Below are positions 18,839-27,933 of a stretch of DNA of 64,000 nucleotides, piece by piece; the stretch's first letter is position 1, and each line of letters opens with the position of its first letter. This DNA comes from Phaeobacter bryozoorum. GTDB taxonomy: Bacteria > Pseudomonadota > Alphaproteobacteria > Rhodobacterales > Rhodobacteraceae. Below the pieces are notes generated by a model. It saw nothing but the letters and a program-made list of their open reading frames with translations, had not been told where the DNA came from and searched no databases. The stretch lies in the NCBI RefSeq assembly GCF_041893525.1, contig NZ_CP169069.1; one strand, given 5' to 3'. The position numbers and the translations under genes are program-made.

Positions 18839-20004
18839 ATACGCCCTATTCAGCCTCGGGTGCGGTGCCGCTGCAGGATGATCGCGGACAACAGGACATC
18901 GGGCCGCGCATTTGCCGGATCGAGACATTCTGCACGCCCTTGGTGGGGTTTGTCCGGGTTACCTCGGAGGATGGCCAGCAGGGTTGGGGGCAGGTTTCGA
19001 CCTATAACAGCGATCTGACCTGCGAGATCCTTCATCGGCAGGTGGCGCCCTGGGCCTTGGGCCGGGGTATGGATGCGCTTGAGGCGGTGATCACCGAGAT
19101 CCCGCTGCGCGAGCATAAATATCCGGGCACCTATCTGCGGCGTGCGATGGCGGGCTTTGATACGGCGGTGTGGGATTGGCGCGGCCGGGTGGCCGAAAAA
19201 CCAGTGGCGGTGTTGCTGGGCGGGTCGCCGGGTCCGATCCGGGCCTATGCCTCTTCGATGCGGCGCGATATCACACCACAGGACGAGGCGGATCGGCTCA
19301 AGGCCCTGCGTGACAGCCACGGGTTTGACGCATTCAAGGTGCGGGTCGGCGCCGAATGCGGCGAAGACCGGGATGAATGGCCGGGGCGGACGGAGACGAT
19401 CATTCCGACGATCCGGGCAGCATTGGGAGATCGGGTCTCCCTGCTGGTTGATGGCAATTCCGGGTTTTCCCCGAAACGCGCCATTGAGGTAGGCCAGCAC
19501 CTGCAGGACCATGGGTATGAGCATTTCGAGGAACCCTGCCCCTATTGGATGCTGGAGCAGACGGCGGAGGTGACCCGCGCGCTGGATCTGGATGTGGCGG
19601 GCGGTGAGCAGGATTGGGATTTGCAGGTCTGGCGTCGTATGATCGAGATGCGCGCGGTTGACATCATCCAGCCGGATATCCTGTATCTGGGCGGGATGAC
19701 GCGGAGTATGCAGGTTGCGCAGCTGGGTGCGGCGGCGGGGCTGCCCTGCACGCCGCATTGTGCGAACCTGTCTCTGGTTACCCTGTTCACGATGCATTTG
19801 CTCCGCGCCGTCGATCTGCCCGGGCGCTATCTGGAATTCTCTATCGAGGGCGATGACTATTATCCCTGGCAGCGGGATCTGTTTGTCACTGATCCATTCC
19901 GCATCGACAACGGTCAGGCGACGGTCACTGATCAGCCCGGCTGGGGCATCGAGATCAACCCGGAGTGGCTGTCAAAGTCGACATATAACTGTAGCGAGAT
20001 TTAG
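18835..20004 (+). CDS. enolase-superfamily (mandelate racemase/muconate lactonizing) enzyme
   Basis: 389 residues with an N-terminal capping domain and a C-terminal barrel. Candidate active-site elements are visible in order: DAFKVRVGAE near residue 165 (KxR in place of the common KxK), the metal ligands VDGNSGFS near 204, HFEEPCPYW near 230 and VAGGEQDWD near 255, and a catalytic-type histidine in PCTPHCANLSL near 303. It is therefore expected to abstract an alpha proton from a carboxylate, as a sugar-acid dehydratase or racemase. Coupling to the GMC oxidoreductase suggests oxidation followed by dehydration of one compound. The specific substrate is not recognisable. Confidence 0.85.
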   Translation: MNTPYSASGAVPLQDDRGQQDIGPRICRIETFCTPLVGFVRVTSEDGQQGWGQVSTYNSDLTCEILHRQVAPWALGRGMDALEAVITEIPLREHKYPGTYLRRAMAGFDTAVWDWRGRVAEKPVAVLLGGSPGPIRAYASSMRRDITPQDEADRLKALRDSHGFDAFKVRVGAECGEDRDEWPGRTETIIPTIRAALGDRVSLLVDGNSGFSPKRAIEVGQHLQDHGYEHFEEPCPYWMLEQTAEVTRALDLDVAGGEQDWDLQVWRRMIEMRAVDIIQPDILYLGGMTRSMQVAQLGAAAGLPCTPHCANLSLVTLFTMHLLRAVDLPGRYLEFSIEGDDYYPWQRDLFVTDPFRIDNGQATVTDQPGWGIEINPEWLSKSTYNCSEI

Positions 20005-20249
20005 ATGTGCCCTGTGCGCTTCTGACGGCCGGTTGGTTCGGCGTCAGGGCGCTATCGAGCTGGCGCGCGAGTGGGGGTGTCGAGAAATTGACAAAAACAC
20101 TCGTCTTTGTGGTTGCAGAGTGACCCGTCTCGCCCCATTTGTGGGCAAAGATGCCCGGTAACGCATAAGGTTCGATATGCCCAAGAACTCCCAGCCCCTG
20201 CATTGATGTCTGCAAATTCAAGCGTGAGGGACATTGCATCGGCTGTTCG

Positions 20250-20423
20250 ATGACCAAGGCCCAGAAGTCGCTGTTCAAAGCGTTGAAGAAAGACAGCCAC
20301 AGGCGCGCGTTTGTCAGGATGCTGACCGCGCAGCAGGGCCAGCTGGGAAAATACACACATTGGGACCTTGCCTACCGCAAGAAACTGGCAAAACGAAAAA
20401 TCGCGGCAGAGGAGATCCTCTGA
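20250..20423 (+). CDS. possible small basic protein, 57 residues
   Basis: An ATG at 20250 opens a 57-residue frame, MTKAQKSLFKALKKDSHRRA and onward, rich in Lys and Arg, with a regular helical look (QQGQLGKYTHWDLAYRKKLA). Composition and codon choice look more protein-like than the competing frames on the other strand. The stop lies inside the hairpin at 20399-20431. I see no clear ribosome-binding site and know no family. It could be chance coding. Confidence 0.4.
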   Translation: MTKAQKSLFKALKKDSHRRAFVRMLTAQQGQLGKYTHWDLAYRKKLAKRKIAAEEIL

Positions 20424-20431
20424 CCGCGATT
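20399..20431 (-). terminator. terminator of the dps gene
   Basis: AATCGCGG (20399-20406) pairs with CCGCGATT (20424-20431), and the inner arms CAGAGGA and TCCTCTG pair as well, leaving one bulged base. Read leftwards, the stem is followed by a T-rich tract (the complement of AAAACGAAA), giving a good intrinsic terminator for dps. It overlaps the end of the 57-residue frame on the other strand. Confidence 0.7.
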
Positions 20432-20476
20432 ATATGTCGTTACCGGCTAGGTTGTTCACCCACCGCCGTTGTCGTG

Positions 20477-20953
20477 TCAGCCCGCCAGATGCGAGCGCAG
20501 GAACCAGGCAAATTTTTCATGGGTCTGGCCGCGCGCAATGCACAGATCCTCGGTCAGCGTATCACCATGATCGGCGGCTAGCGCACCACAGCCTGCAAGG
20601 GTCGCGGCGAGGGTTTCCTGCGCCTCCATCATGATCCGGATCATTTCCTGATCGGTCGCATGGCCGTCGTGTTCGGCAACTTTGGAGCGTTTCAGCATCC
20701 CGGCCAATGTGCCCTCGGCATGGGCATCCAGTGCACGTACGCGCTCGGCAAGGTCGTCCTGCCCCAGAAAGTGATCTTCGTAGATCTTCTGGAACAGATC
20801 ATGCAGCGGGCCGAATGCCATGCCCTTGACGTTCCAGTGGAAATTCTGGGCCAACATCGTGGTGACAGCGGTTTCTGCCACGGATTGGTTCAGAGCATCG
20901 GCGATTGCGGTTTTGGCATCGGTCGAGAGTGCAGCAGCGGTCTGTGTCATCAT
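20477..20953 (-). CDS. dps: Dps-family DNA-binding ferritin-like protein
   Basis: About 158 residues. The start is one of two adjacent ATGs (20953 or 20950) after a GGGGAAA ribosome-binding stretch; a longer upstream frame lacks support. The ferroxidase-site pattern is present: QNFHWNVKG near residue 36, PLHDLFQKIYEDH near 48 and DDLAERVRALD near 65, followed by a four-helix body. Dps dodecamers oxidise and store iron with peroxide and can coat DNA in starvation or oxidative stress. The N-terminal tail has little Lys, so DNA binding may be weak. It is a single-gene unit with its own terminator. Confidence 0.92.
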   Translation of the reverse strand: MMTQTAAALSTDAKTAIADALNQSVAETAVTTMLAQNFHWNVKGMAFGPLHDLFQKIYEDHFLGQDDLAERVRALDAHAEGTLAGMLKRSKVAEHDGHATDQEMIRIMMEAQETLAATLAGCGALAADHGDTLTEDLCIARGQTHEKFAWFLRSHLAG

Positions 20954-21056
20954 TTTCCCCATTGTTCCATAAAATAGCTGGCTGGCAGGAAGCTGGCTTG
21001 CTGTGACACACAACATAGCCATCCGGGGGCATATGGCAAGAGTTTTTAGAACGATT

Positions 21057-21497
21057 CTAATACTTAGGAAATTGCTCGGAAATACGGCCCAGAAGAAACC
21101 CGATGTAGCGCCGCCGCGCCGGGTCGATTTGCGACCGCAGCAAGAAGCCGAGGCTGTCATAATCCTGTGCTGATACACAGGACAGGCAGCGCATCACCCA
21201 AGCTTCGTCGAAGGAGACCTCTGCCGTGCCGGGCCGAAACCATTTGATTCGACGTGGCATTGCCTCTGGCAGGCATTTCACAAAAGTATCGACATAGGTG
21301 CGTCTGGCATCCTCTCCATCGACACAGAGCAGCGCGCAGGCTTCGAACAGATCGGTCCGCGCAGCGGCGCGGCAGCCCATCGCCGCAAGACGCAACGTAT
21401 TGAGTGCAATATATTCCTGCTCATCGAGCAGGGGGGTACTGCGCAACCGGTCAGGGGCCGTCACCTGCGGCAGGGACAAGGTCTGCACTGGCATCAT
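21057..21497 (-). CDS. hypothetical protein, 146 residues
   Basis: The product, beginning MMPVQTLSLPQVTAPDRLRS, has an alpha-helical, Cys-containing sequence (GCRAAARTDLFEACALLCVD, VMRCLSCVSAQDYDSLGFLL). It has no signal peptide, membrane segment or nucleotide-binding motif. I do not recognise the family. The frame is clean, and coding composition fits the neighbours. It stands alone between dps and the GntR regulator. Confidence 0.6.
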   Translation of the reverse strand: MMPVQTLSLPQVTAPDRLRSTPLLDEQEYIALNTLRLAAMGCRAAARTDLFEACALLCVDGEDARRTYVDTFVKCLPEAMPRRIKWFRPGTAEVSFDEAWVMRCLSCVSAQDYDSLGFLLRSQIDPARRRYIGFLLGRISEQFPKY

Positions 21498-21637
21498 GGG
21501 TGATGAATCCGTCTATCTAGAGGGGCACTCGGGCACCCCGGCTAATTCCTGACTAAATATATTGGTTTTATGGGCGCTCACAAGAGATGAACAGGCGCGC
21601 CAGTAAAATTCGCGCTGTATGCCCTGCGGCGGGCGTA

Positions 21638-22306
21638 TTAGCTGCGGTTCTCCGCAACCAGCGCCAGCAGCTCTTCCTTGGTGCGGGAAATATGTCGGGT
21701 CAGGGCATCGCAGGCGGCCTCCACATTGCGGGCCTGCGCCAGTGCGAGGAGGTCGCGATGCTCGGCCTTGGCGGGTTCGCGCTGTTTCATCACGCTGAGA
21801 TGCATGCGCACAAACCGGTCGGAATGAAGGCTGAGCCCCTGTAGCATTTCATTGGTCAGCTTACGTTCGGCAGCAGCATAGAGCGCAGAGTGGTAGCGGT
21901 GGTTCAATGCGCCCCAGGTTGCCACGTCATCAGCATCATAGGAGGCGTCCATTTCATCCAGGATCTGGCTGCATCTTGCGAAGTCAGTGCTGGTCATCGC
22001 AGGGATCGAGCGACGGAACAGATCGACCTCGACCAGGATGCGCAGATCAAAAATCTCCGCGATTTCGCGCAGGGAATGTTTGGTGACTGTTGCCCCGCGG
22101 TTATTCGCAAAAAGGACCAGCCCCTCGGCATCGAGCCGCTTCAGAGCTTCGCGCACCGGCATCCGCGAGACATCGTATTCCTCTGCCAGTGCCTCCTGGC
22201 GGATCGGTTCACCTTCGGCAAGTTCACCACTCAGGATACGCTCGCGCAAATCGGCGGCGATCACGTCGGGAAGGGTGCTGCGGGAGATGGCGCGCTTGGC
22301 TGCCAT
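21638..22306 (-). CDS. GntR-family regulator (FCD/FadR type)
   Basis: 222 residues. The N-terminal winged helix reads LPDVIAADLRERILSGELAE then EEYDVSRMPVREALKRLDAE, the classical GntR signature. The C-terminal all-helical FCD domain begins about residue 80 and has candidate metal or ligand histidines (ALNHRYHSALYAA, EHRDLLALA, RHISRTKEELL). It lies 93 bases downstream of the proline-racemase-family gene on the same strand and probably controls it, with an amino or organic acid as effector. Confidence 0.9.
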   Translation of the reverse strand: MAAKRAISRSTLPDVIAADLRERILSGELAEGEPIRQEALAEEYDVSRMPVREALKRLDAEGLVLFANNRGATVTKHSLREIAEIFDLRILVEVDLFRRSIPAMTSTDFARCSQILDEMDASYDADDVATWGALNHRYHSALYAAAERKLTNEMLQGLSLHSDRFVRMHLSVMKQREPAKAEHRDLLALAQARNVEAACDALTRHISRTKEELLALVAENRS

Positions 22307-22399
22307 GGGAGCCTCATGGGTCGGGGTTACGTAGGTGCCAATCTGGCGGTTGTTGTTCGGGTGTGCCCTGCTGGGCCGCGCGGATCAAGGGGCAGGGCA

Positions 22400-23425
22400 T
22401 CACGCCCCCCAGGTGTCGCTCAGCCTGTAGCCACCGGGCCAGGGGTCATCGGGGTCCAGCATGTGCTGGTGTATTCCCGTGATCCAGCCACGCCCACTGA
22501 TTTCCGGAATGATGGCGGGCTGGCCTCCGACGGTTGTCTGGTCGGCGATCCGGCCCTTGAAACTGGAGCCTATGATCGACACTGCCTCAAACTCCTCATC
22601 TGCGGTCATTTCCCCTTTGGCCAGCATCAGGGCCATTCGGGCCGATACTGCGGTTCCGGTGGGTGAACGATCCACCTTGCCGGGCTGGATGGCCACGGCA
22701 GAGCGACTGCGCCACCCGATGTCGGTGCGCTCCAGCGGGCCGCAAAATGCACAGAAGGAAATATGCGACCAGTCGGGATTGTCTGGATGGCTGAAACCCA
22801 GCTGCTCATTTGCCGCATCCAGAATGCAGGTTCCGATCTGTGCCAGGGCCTTGGCCTCTGCGTCGCAGATGGTCAGATCCAGATCGGCGGCCTGTACGAC
22901 CACAAAACTATCGCCGCCATAGGCCGTATCCACATAGAGCGTACCGATCCCCGGGACATGCAAGGCAACGCCAATTGCCTCTGCAAAACTGGGAACATTG
23001 CGGACAAATATCCGCTCCGCTTTGCCATTTCTGCATTCGGCGCGCACCTTGACCAGCCCCCCTGGCGCTTCCAGCGTCAGATGCGTTTCCGGTTCCTGCA
23101 TGGGCAGAATGCCCCCATCCAGCAGCACGGTCGCAACGCAGATCGAATTCGATCCGGACATAGGCGGCGTGTATTCGGGTTCCATAATGATAAACCCCAT
23201 GTCGGCGTCGGGATGTTTGGGGGGCACCAGCAGATTGACGTGCCGGAACACGCCGCCGCGGGGTTCATTGAGGACAAAGTTGCGCAGGGTCTGGTCCTGC
23301 GCGATGAATGTGCGCTGATCCCAGAGTGTGGCGCCCGGCGGCGGTGCCACGCCGCCGACGATGACATCACCCACTTCGCCCTCGGCATGGGCGGAAATGA
23401 CATGTACGGTCCTGGTGCTGCGCAT
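22400..23425 (-). CDS. proline racemase family protein with Ser/Thr active-site pair
   Basis: 341 residues, full length for the proline racemase / 4-hydroxyproline epimerase / trans-3-hydroxyproline dehydratase family. The first catalytic position, Cys in racemases, is Ser in TPPMSGSNSICV near residue 90. The second, Cys in racemases and Thr in trans-3-hydroxyproline dehydratases, is Thr in VDRSPTGTAVSAR near 262. The Ser/Thr pair is neither the racemase (Cys/Cys) nor the usual dehydratase (Cys/Thr) arrangement, so I do not assign a reaction. It is divergent from the XRE-cupin regulator and co-directional with the GntR gene. The likely pathway is hydroxyproline or proline-derivative breakdown. 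Confidence 0.85.
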   Translation of the reverse strand: MRSTRTVHVISAHAEGEVGDVIVGGVAPPPGATLWDQRTFIAQDQTLRNFVLNEPRGGVFRHVNLLVPPKHPDADMGFIIMEPEYTPPMSGSNSICVATVLLDGGILPMQEPETHLTLEAPGGLVKVRAECRNGKAERIFVRNVPSFAEAIGVALHVPGIGTLYVDTAYGGDSFVVVQAADLDLTICDAEAKALAQIGTCILDAANEQLGFSHPDNPDWSHISFCAFCGPLERTDIGWRSRSAVAIQPGKVDRSPTGTAVSARMALMLAKGEMTADEEFEAVSIIGSSFKGRIADQTTVGGQPAIIPEISGRGWITGIHQHMLDPDDPWPGGYRLSDTWGA

Positions 23426-23634
23426 CTAGGTCTCCTGCGGTTCCGGCGGGCTTGGGGCGGGCTGAAAGGTGGTCAAGGCAATCGATCGCCTGTTTCTGAT
23501 GTAGCACTACAATAAATTTTAGTATATGTTTTCCTGAAGCCCACATCACAGATCATGACCAAACAGGTTCGGCTGGTTGGATGGGTCACTTTGGTCAGCG
23601 CGGTGTCGGGCTGCCGGAATTTCAGGATACGGAT

Positions 23635-24261
23635 ATGGACGCCTCAGAGACGCGCAAGACAGAGACCATAAAGGCAGGCGCCAGCAAGAAAACGCGCAAG
23701 AAGGACAATTCCGAGCAGCTTGGACACGCGATCCGCCGCCGCCGCAAGGCGATGGGGATGACAATGGTGCAGGTTGCCGAGGACACTGAACTGACGCCCG
23801 GGTTCATTTCTCAGGTTGAGCGGGGCATCAGCACGCCCTCGCTGTCCTCGCTGTTGTCCATCGCTGCCGCCCTGCAAACCAGCGTAGAGCAGCTGTTGAG
23901 TGTTGAGGAAGAGTTTAGAGAGTATATCCATAAGGATAACCGGCAGACCTACGCTCTGGGAACCAACGGAAGATTGTATGAGAAGCTGGGGCCGGGGTTT
24001 TCCGGCGCGCTCTGCTACCCGTCGATCATTCACCGCCCACCTGGTCATGTCTCGGAGAAGATGTGCCACGAGGGCGAGGTGTTCTGCTACCTGATCTCGG
24101 GGCAGCTCGAATATCATCTGGGGGATTCGGTGCATATCATGTCGCCGGGGGATACGGTTCACCATGACTGCTCGAAGCCGCATTATTCGATCGTTTTGAG
24201 TGACGAAGAGGCGGTTGAACTTTGGGTGAGCACCATGCCGATGAAGAGCTCTGCCCGCTGA
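23635..24261 (+). CDS. XRE-family regulator with cupin sensor domain
   Basis: 208 residues from the ATG at 23635; an upstream ATG at 23581 is possible. A Lys-rich N-terminal tail precedes an HTH (LGHAIRRRRKAMGMTMVQVA, then LTPGFISQVERGISTPSLSS) at about residues 30-85. A C-terminal cupin barrel follows (EGEVFCYLISGQLEYHLGD, MSPGDTVHHD). Such regulators (PuuR/HipB-cupin type) commonly control amine or amino-acid uptake operons. It lies between the racemase-family gene and the peptide ABC operon, so it is a good candidate regulator of both. Confidence 0.88.
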   Translation: MDASETRKTETIKAGASKKTRKKDNSEQLGHAIRRRRKAMGMTMVQVAEDTELTPGFISQVERGISTPSLSSLLSIAAALQTSVEQLLSVEEEFREYIHKDNRQTYALGTNGRLYEKLGPGFSGALCYPSIIHRPPGHVSEKMCHEGEVFCYLISGQLEYHLGDSVHIMSPGDTVHHDCSKPHYSIVLSDEEAVELWVSTMPMKSSAR

Positions 24262-24458
24262 AGGATCAGGCGCAAATGCGCATATCTCTACCCTCCGGCC
24301 TTGGGGCTGATGCGGCAAGTTCGGCGTCCATCTGCAGTTGAGCTACCGGAGATTTCTACCGCAATCAGAACTTTTGCTAAAAATAATTTTAGTAATTTTA
24401 AAACCCACGCTATGCTTCTCCACATGAGACGGAGAATCGATCTGGGAGGATCTCACAA

Positions 24459-26045
24459 ATGACAAGAAAACTGGTGGCGGCCGCAGCTGCCCTGACCACG
24501 GCACTGACCGTACCGGCGCTGGCGCAGGATCGCGGCGGCGTGCTGAACTTTGCCCGTTACGACGGATCGACCTTGATCGACCCGATCTATGCGGATCGCA
24601 ATCCGGATATCTGGATGGTTGGCAGCCTGTTCGACACGTTGCTGCGCCCCAGCGACGATGGAAATTCGGTCGTTCCTGGCCTCGCCGAGACATATAATGT
24701 CTCTGAAGATGGCACCACGGTGACCCTGACATTGCGCGACGGGATCAAATTCTCCGATGGCACACCGCTGACCGGAGAGGACGTGGTGTTTTCGCTGGAT
24801 CGTGCTCGCAATGCTGATCTGAGCCCGTGGGCGGGTCTCCTCGGTACATTGGATACAGTTGCCAATAATGGAAACGAGATCACCCTGACCCTCTCGGCAC
24901 CGGATCCGACGATCCTGTCGATGCTGGCAACCTTTACCACCGGCATCGTGTCCAAAGCCGCGTTCGAGGCCGCCGAAGGCGCAACGGATCAGGAGAAGTC
25001 AGCCGCCATCTTTGCAGCAAAGAGTGCGGGCGTGGGCACTGGCCCCTTCTATCTCTGCGGGTTTGAGCAGGGCACATCGATGGATTTCTGCGCCAATGAG
25101 CACTACTGGCGCAGTGGCTCGGACGGCAAACCGCTGCCCTATCTGGACGGTGTGCATTTCGAGATTATCCCCGATGATGCCACCCGTATCCTGAAGCTGC
25201 AGGCCGGTGAGATGGATGCGGCGGAATTCATCCCGTTCTCGCGTGTGGCCGAGCTGGAGGCGGATCCGAACATCGATATGAATCTGTTCCCCTCGACCCG
25301 GATTATCTATTCACCGATCAATACCCGCCCGACGCGGGCAGATGGATCGCCCAATCCGCTGGCGGACGAGCGGGTGCGTCAGGCGCTTAATTATGCCACC
25401 AATAAACAGGCCCTGATCGGGTTGGTGCTGCAGGGGGCCGGCAAGCCCATGACCTCGCCTCTGATGGCGGCGGCGACCCAGCTGGCGACATCAACTGATC
25501 CGCTTTATGGCTATGATCTGGACAAGGCAAAGGCCTTGATTGCCGAGGCCGGTCTTGAGCCCGGAACCGAGATCACCTTTACGACGCTGGCCGGATCGGC
25601 GGATGACAGCACCATTTTTGCAGCGCTTCAGCAGATGTGGGCGCCTTTGGGCATCGAGCTTAAGGTGGAGCAGGTCGACAATGCCACCCGTGGCGCGAAG
25701 AACCGGTCGGGTGAATTTGACATCCATACCTATGGGTGGGTCAATGATGTGAATGACCCAAGTCAGGTCACTGGTTGGCTCGGTTACTTCCCCACTGCGA
25801 AGGCCGTTGGCACAGGTTGGGAGAACGAGAAGTTCAACAGCCTGTTTGAGGCCTCGGCAACGGAAATGGATTCGGGTGCGCGTGCTGGTCAATATGCCGA
25901 GATGCAGTCGATCTATGCCGAGGCGGCGCCGCTGCTGTTCATGTACGAGACCCCGTTTGCGGTGGCCCTGTCAAAGAAGGTCAGCGGCTACGTGCAGACA
26001 CCGCTGGGCAACAACCTCTTTGAGGAAGCGTCGATCAGCCGCTGA
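24459..26045 (+). CDS. peptide ABC transporter substrate-binding protein (family 5)
   Basis: 528 residues with a signal peptide (LVAAAAALTTALTVPALAQD) and a GGAGGATCTCACAA leader before the ATG. The solute-binding family 5 signature is seen in LRDGIKFSDGTPLTGEDVVF near residue 92 and in RQALNYATNKQALIGLVLQG near 308. It binds oligopeptides or similar compounds in the periplasm. It heads an operon with two permeases, two ATPases and an Xaa-Pro aminopeptidase. A hairpin lies between it and the first permease. Confidence 0.93.
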   Translation: MTRKLVAAAAALTTALTVPALAQDRGGVLNFARYDGSTLIDPIYADRNPDIWMVGSLFDTLLRPSDDGNSVVPGLAETYNVSEDGTTVTLTLRDGIKFSDGTPLTGEDVVFSLDRARNADLSPWAGLLGTLDTVANNGNEITLTLSAPDPTILSMLATFTTGIVSKAAFEAAEGATDQEKSAAIFAAKSAGVGTGPFYLCGFEQGTSMDFCANEHYWRSGSDGKPLPYLDGVHFEIIPDDATRILKLQAGEMDAAEFIPFSRVAELEADPNIDMNLFPSTRIIYSPINTRPTRADGSPNPLADERVRQALNYATNKQALIGLVLQGAGKPMTSPLMAAATQLATSTDPLYGYDLDKAKALIAEAGLEPGTEITFTTLAGSADDSTIFAALQQMWAPLGIELKVEQVDNATRGAKNRSGEFDIHTYGWVNDVNDPSQVTGWLGYFPTAKAVGTGWENEKFNSLFEASATEMDSGARAGQYAEMQSIYAEAAPLLFMYETPFAVALSKKVSGYVQTPLGNNLFEEASISR

Positions 26046-26069
26046 TCAGTTTCGCCCTGCAATGTAAAA

Positions 26070-26097
26070 GCACCGTCAGCCCTGGGGCTGGCGGTGC
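26070..26097 (+). terminator. attenuator-like hairpin between binding protein and permease
   Basis: GCACCGTCAGCC pairs with GGCTGGCGGTGC (one T-G wobble) around a short loop. No T-run follows. In binding-protein operons such stems stabilise the upstream mRNA or cause partial termination, giving an excess of binding protein over membrane components. Confidence 0.55.
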
Positions 26098-26115
26098 AGA
26101 CGAACGGATGCCGGA

Positions 26116-27057
26116 ATGGCCACTATTCAATATATTCTCAAGCGCCTGTTGCTGATGGCCGTGACCTTTTTTCTGGTCATGATCATCATCTTTCTTCTGG
26201 TGCGCCTATTACCCGGAGACCCGGCAATCGCCATCGCGGGGGACCGCGCGTCGGATGCTGATCTGGCCGCTATTCGCGAACGGCTGGGACTGAATCAGCC
26301 GCTGGTGGTCCAGTTCTGGCAGTTCCTGTCCAATACCGTGCAGGGGGATCTGGGGCGCTCGATCCTGATGCGAGCGCCGGTGATAGATGTGATCGCCAGC
26401 CGCCTGCCGACGACCCTGTTTCTTACGGTTTATGCCGTGGCATTGTCGGTGCTGATCGCGGGGCCGCTGGCCTTTGTTGCGGCACTGAACCGGGGGCGCT
26501 GGCCCGATGCGGTGATCCGCACCGTCTTTCAGGTCGGCCTGTCCATGCCGGTGTTTTATATCGGATTGATCTTGCTGACATTTCTAGCCGCGCAGCTGCG
26601 CTGGTTCCCGGTGGGGGGCTATGGCGACAGTTTTTCCGAGCGGCTCTACCATCTGTTTTTGCCATCGGTGGCAGTGGCGCTTTATACCTCTGCGATCATC
26701 ATGCGGAATCTGCGGTCGGCCATCGTTGAGGTGGTGGATGCGGAATATGTTGAATTTGCCCGTGCCAAGGGACTGTCGGCCTGGCAGATCCTGGGGCGGC
26801 ATGTGTTGCGCAATGCGCTGATTTCCACAGTCACGCTGCTTGGCCTGTCCATCGGCAACCTGATGAGCGGAACCCTGGTCACCGAAACGGTGTTTGCGGT
26901 GCCGGGCGTTGGCCGGTTGATGCTGGAGGCAATCTTTGCCCGTGATTATCCGCTGATCCAGGGGCTGACCCTGACATTTGCAGTGCTGGTGTCGATCGTG
27001 TTCCTGATGACCGATCTGATCCAGAGCGCCCTAGACCCGAGGATGCGTCTGACATGA
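26116..27057 (+). CDS. peptide ABC transporter permease (DppB-like)
   Basis: 313 residues. The N-terminal membrane helix is followed by the DppB/OppB-specific segment VRLLPGDPAIAIAGDRASDA, then five further helices. The ATPase-contact EAA loop is present as EFARAKGLSAWQILGRHVLR near residue 215. It forms the inner-membrane channel with the downstream DppC-like protein; the two genes overlap at ATGA (27054). Confidence 0.93.
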   Translation: MATIQYILKRLLLMAVTFFLVMIIIFLLVRLLPGDPAIAIAGDRASDADLAAIRERLGLNQPLVVQFWQFLSNTVQGDLGRSILMRAPVIDVIASRLPTTLFLTVYAVALSVLIAGPLAFVAALNRGRWPDAVIRTVFQVGLSMPVFYIGLILLTFLAAQLRWFPVGGYGDSFSERLYHLFLPSVAVALYTSAIIMRNLRSAIVEVVDAEYVEFARAKGLSAWQILGRHVLRNALISTVTLLGLSIGNLMSGTLVTETVFAVPGVGRLMLEAIFARDYPLIQGLTLTFAVLVSIVFLMTDLIQSALDPRMRLT

Positions 27058-27920
27058 CCGATGCCACAGTTCTGTCGCCCGAGGCGACGCGACCGCAGCA
27101 GAGCCGGTGGAAGATCGCGCTGCGCAAACCGGGGTTCATGATCGGTGTCGCGATTATCGCAGCCTCGACGCTGCTGGCCATCGCGCCGGGCCTCTTCGCC
27201 CCATATGATCCCAATTTCATCGATTATAACGCGGTGCGGCAGCCGCCGAGCTGGGCGCATCCTTTCGGCACCGATATGCTGGGGCGCGACAGCCTCAGCC
27301 GGGTGATCTCTGCCTATTCTGTGAATATGCAGATGGCCGTTCTGGCCACGGTCTTTGCCATGCTGATCGGGGTCACGGTTGGTGCGTTGGTGGGCTATTA
27401 TCGCGGCATTGCCGATATGATCTTTGGCCGGGTCGTGGATGCCGTCATTACCTTCCCGTTTTTGGTCTTGGTGATCGCGGTTGTTGCGGTGCTGGGGCCG
27501 GGGCTTGTCAATATGTATATCGCCATCACGGCGGTGGGCTGGGTCTACTACGCCCGGCTGATGCGCGCCGAGGTGATCACCCAGATGGGCAATGACTATG
27601 CGGCGGCCGGAATTGTCATGGGATATTCTGACCGGCGCGTGATCTTTCGCCACCTGCTGCCCAATGCGATCACCCCGGTGATTGTCTACTGGATGACCGA
27701 TATGTCGCTGGCCATTCTTCTGGGGTCATCGCTTGGATACCTCGGTTTGGGGGCGCAGCCACCGCAGGCTGAATGGGGTGTCCTGATTGCCGAAGGGCGC
27801 AATTTCATCACCACGGCCTGGTGGCTCAGTCTGATGCCGGGCATCGCCATCGTGCTGACCGGGATCGGGTTCTCGCTGATCGGCGACGGGCTGGCCGATC
27901 TGTTGCGGCCTCGCGGTTAA
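27054..27920 (+). CDS. peptide ABC transporter permease (DppC-like)
   Basis: 288 residues with the DppC N-terminal helix (GFMIGVAIIAASTLLAIAPG) and the DppC-type segment HPFGTDMLGRDSLSRVISAY near residue 68. The EAA loop reads DYAAAGIVMGYSDRRVIFRH near 182. It starts within the stop of the DppB-like gene and ends 13 bases before the first ATPase gene. Confidence 0.93.
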   Translation: MTDATVLSPEATRPQQSRWKIALRKPGFMIGVAIIAASTLLAIAPGLFAPYDPNFIDYNAVRQPPSWAHPFGTDMLGRDSLSRVISAYSVNMQMAVLATVFAMLIGVTVGALVGYYRGIADMIFGRVVDAVITFPFLVLVIAVVAVLGPGLVNMYIAITAVGWVYYARLMRAEVITQMGNDYAAAGIVMGYSDRRVIFRHLLPNAITPVIVYWMTDMSLAILLGSSLGYLGLGAQPPQAEWGVLIAEGRNFITTAWWLSLMPGIAIVLTGIGFSLIGDGLADLLRPRG

Positions 27921-27933
27921 GGGGAAAGAGAGT

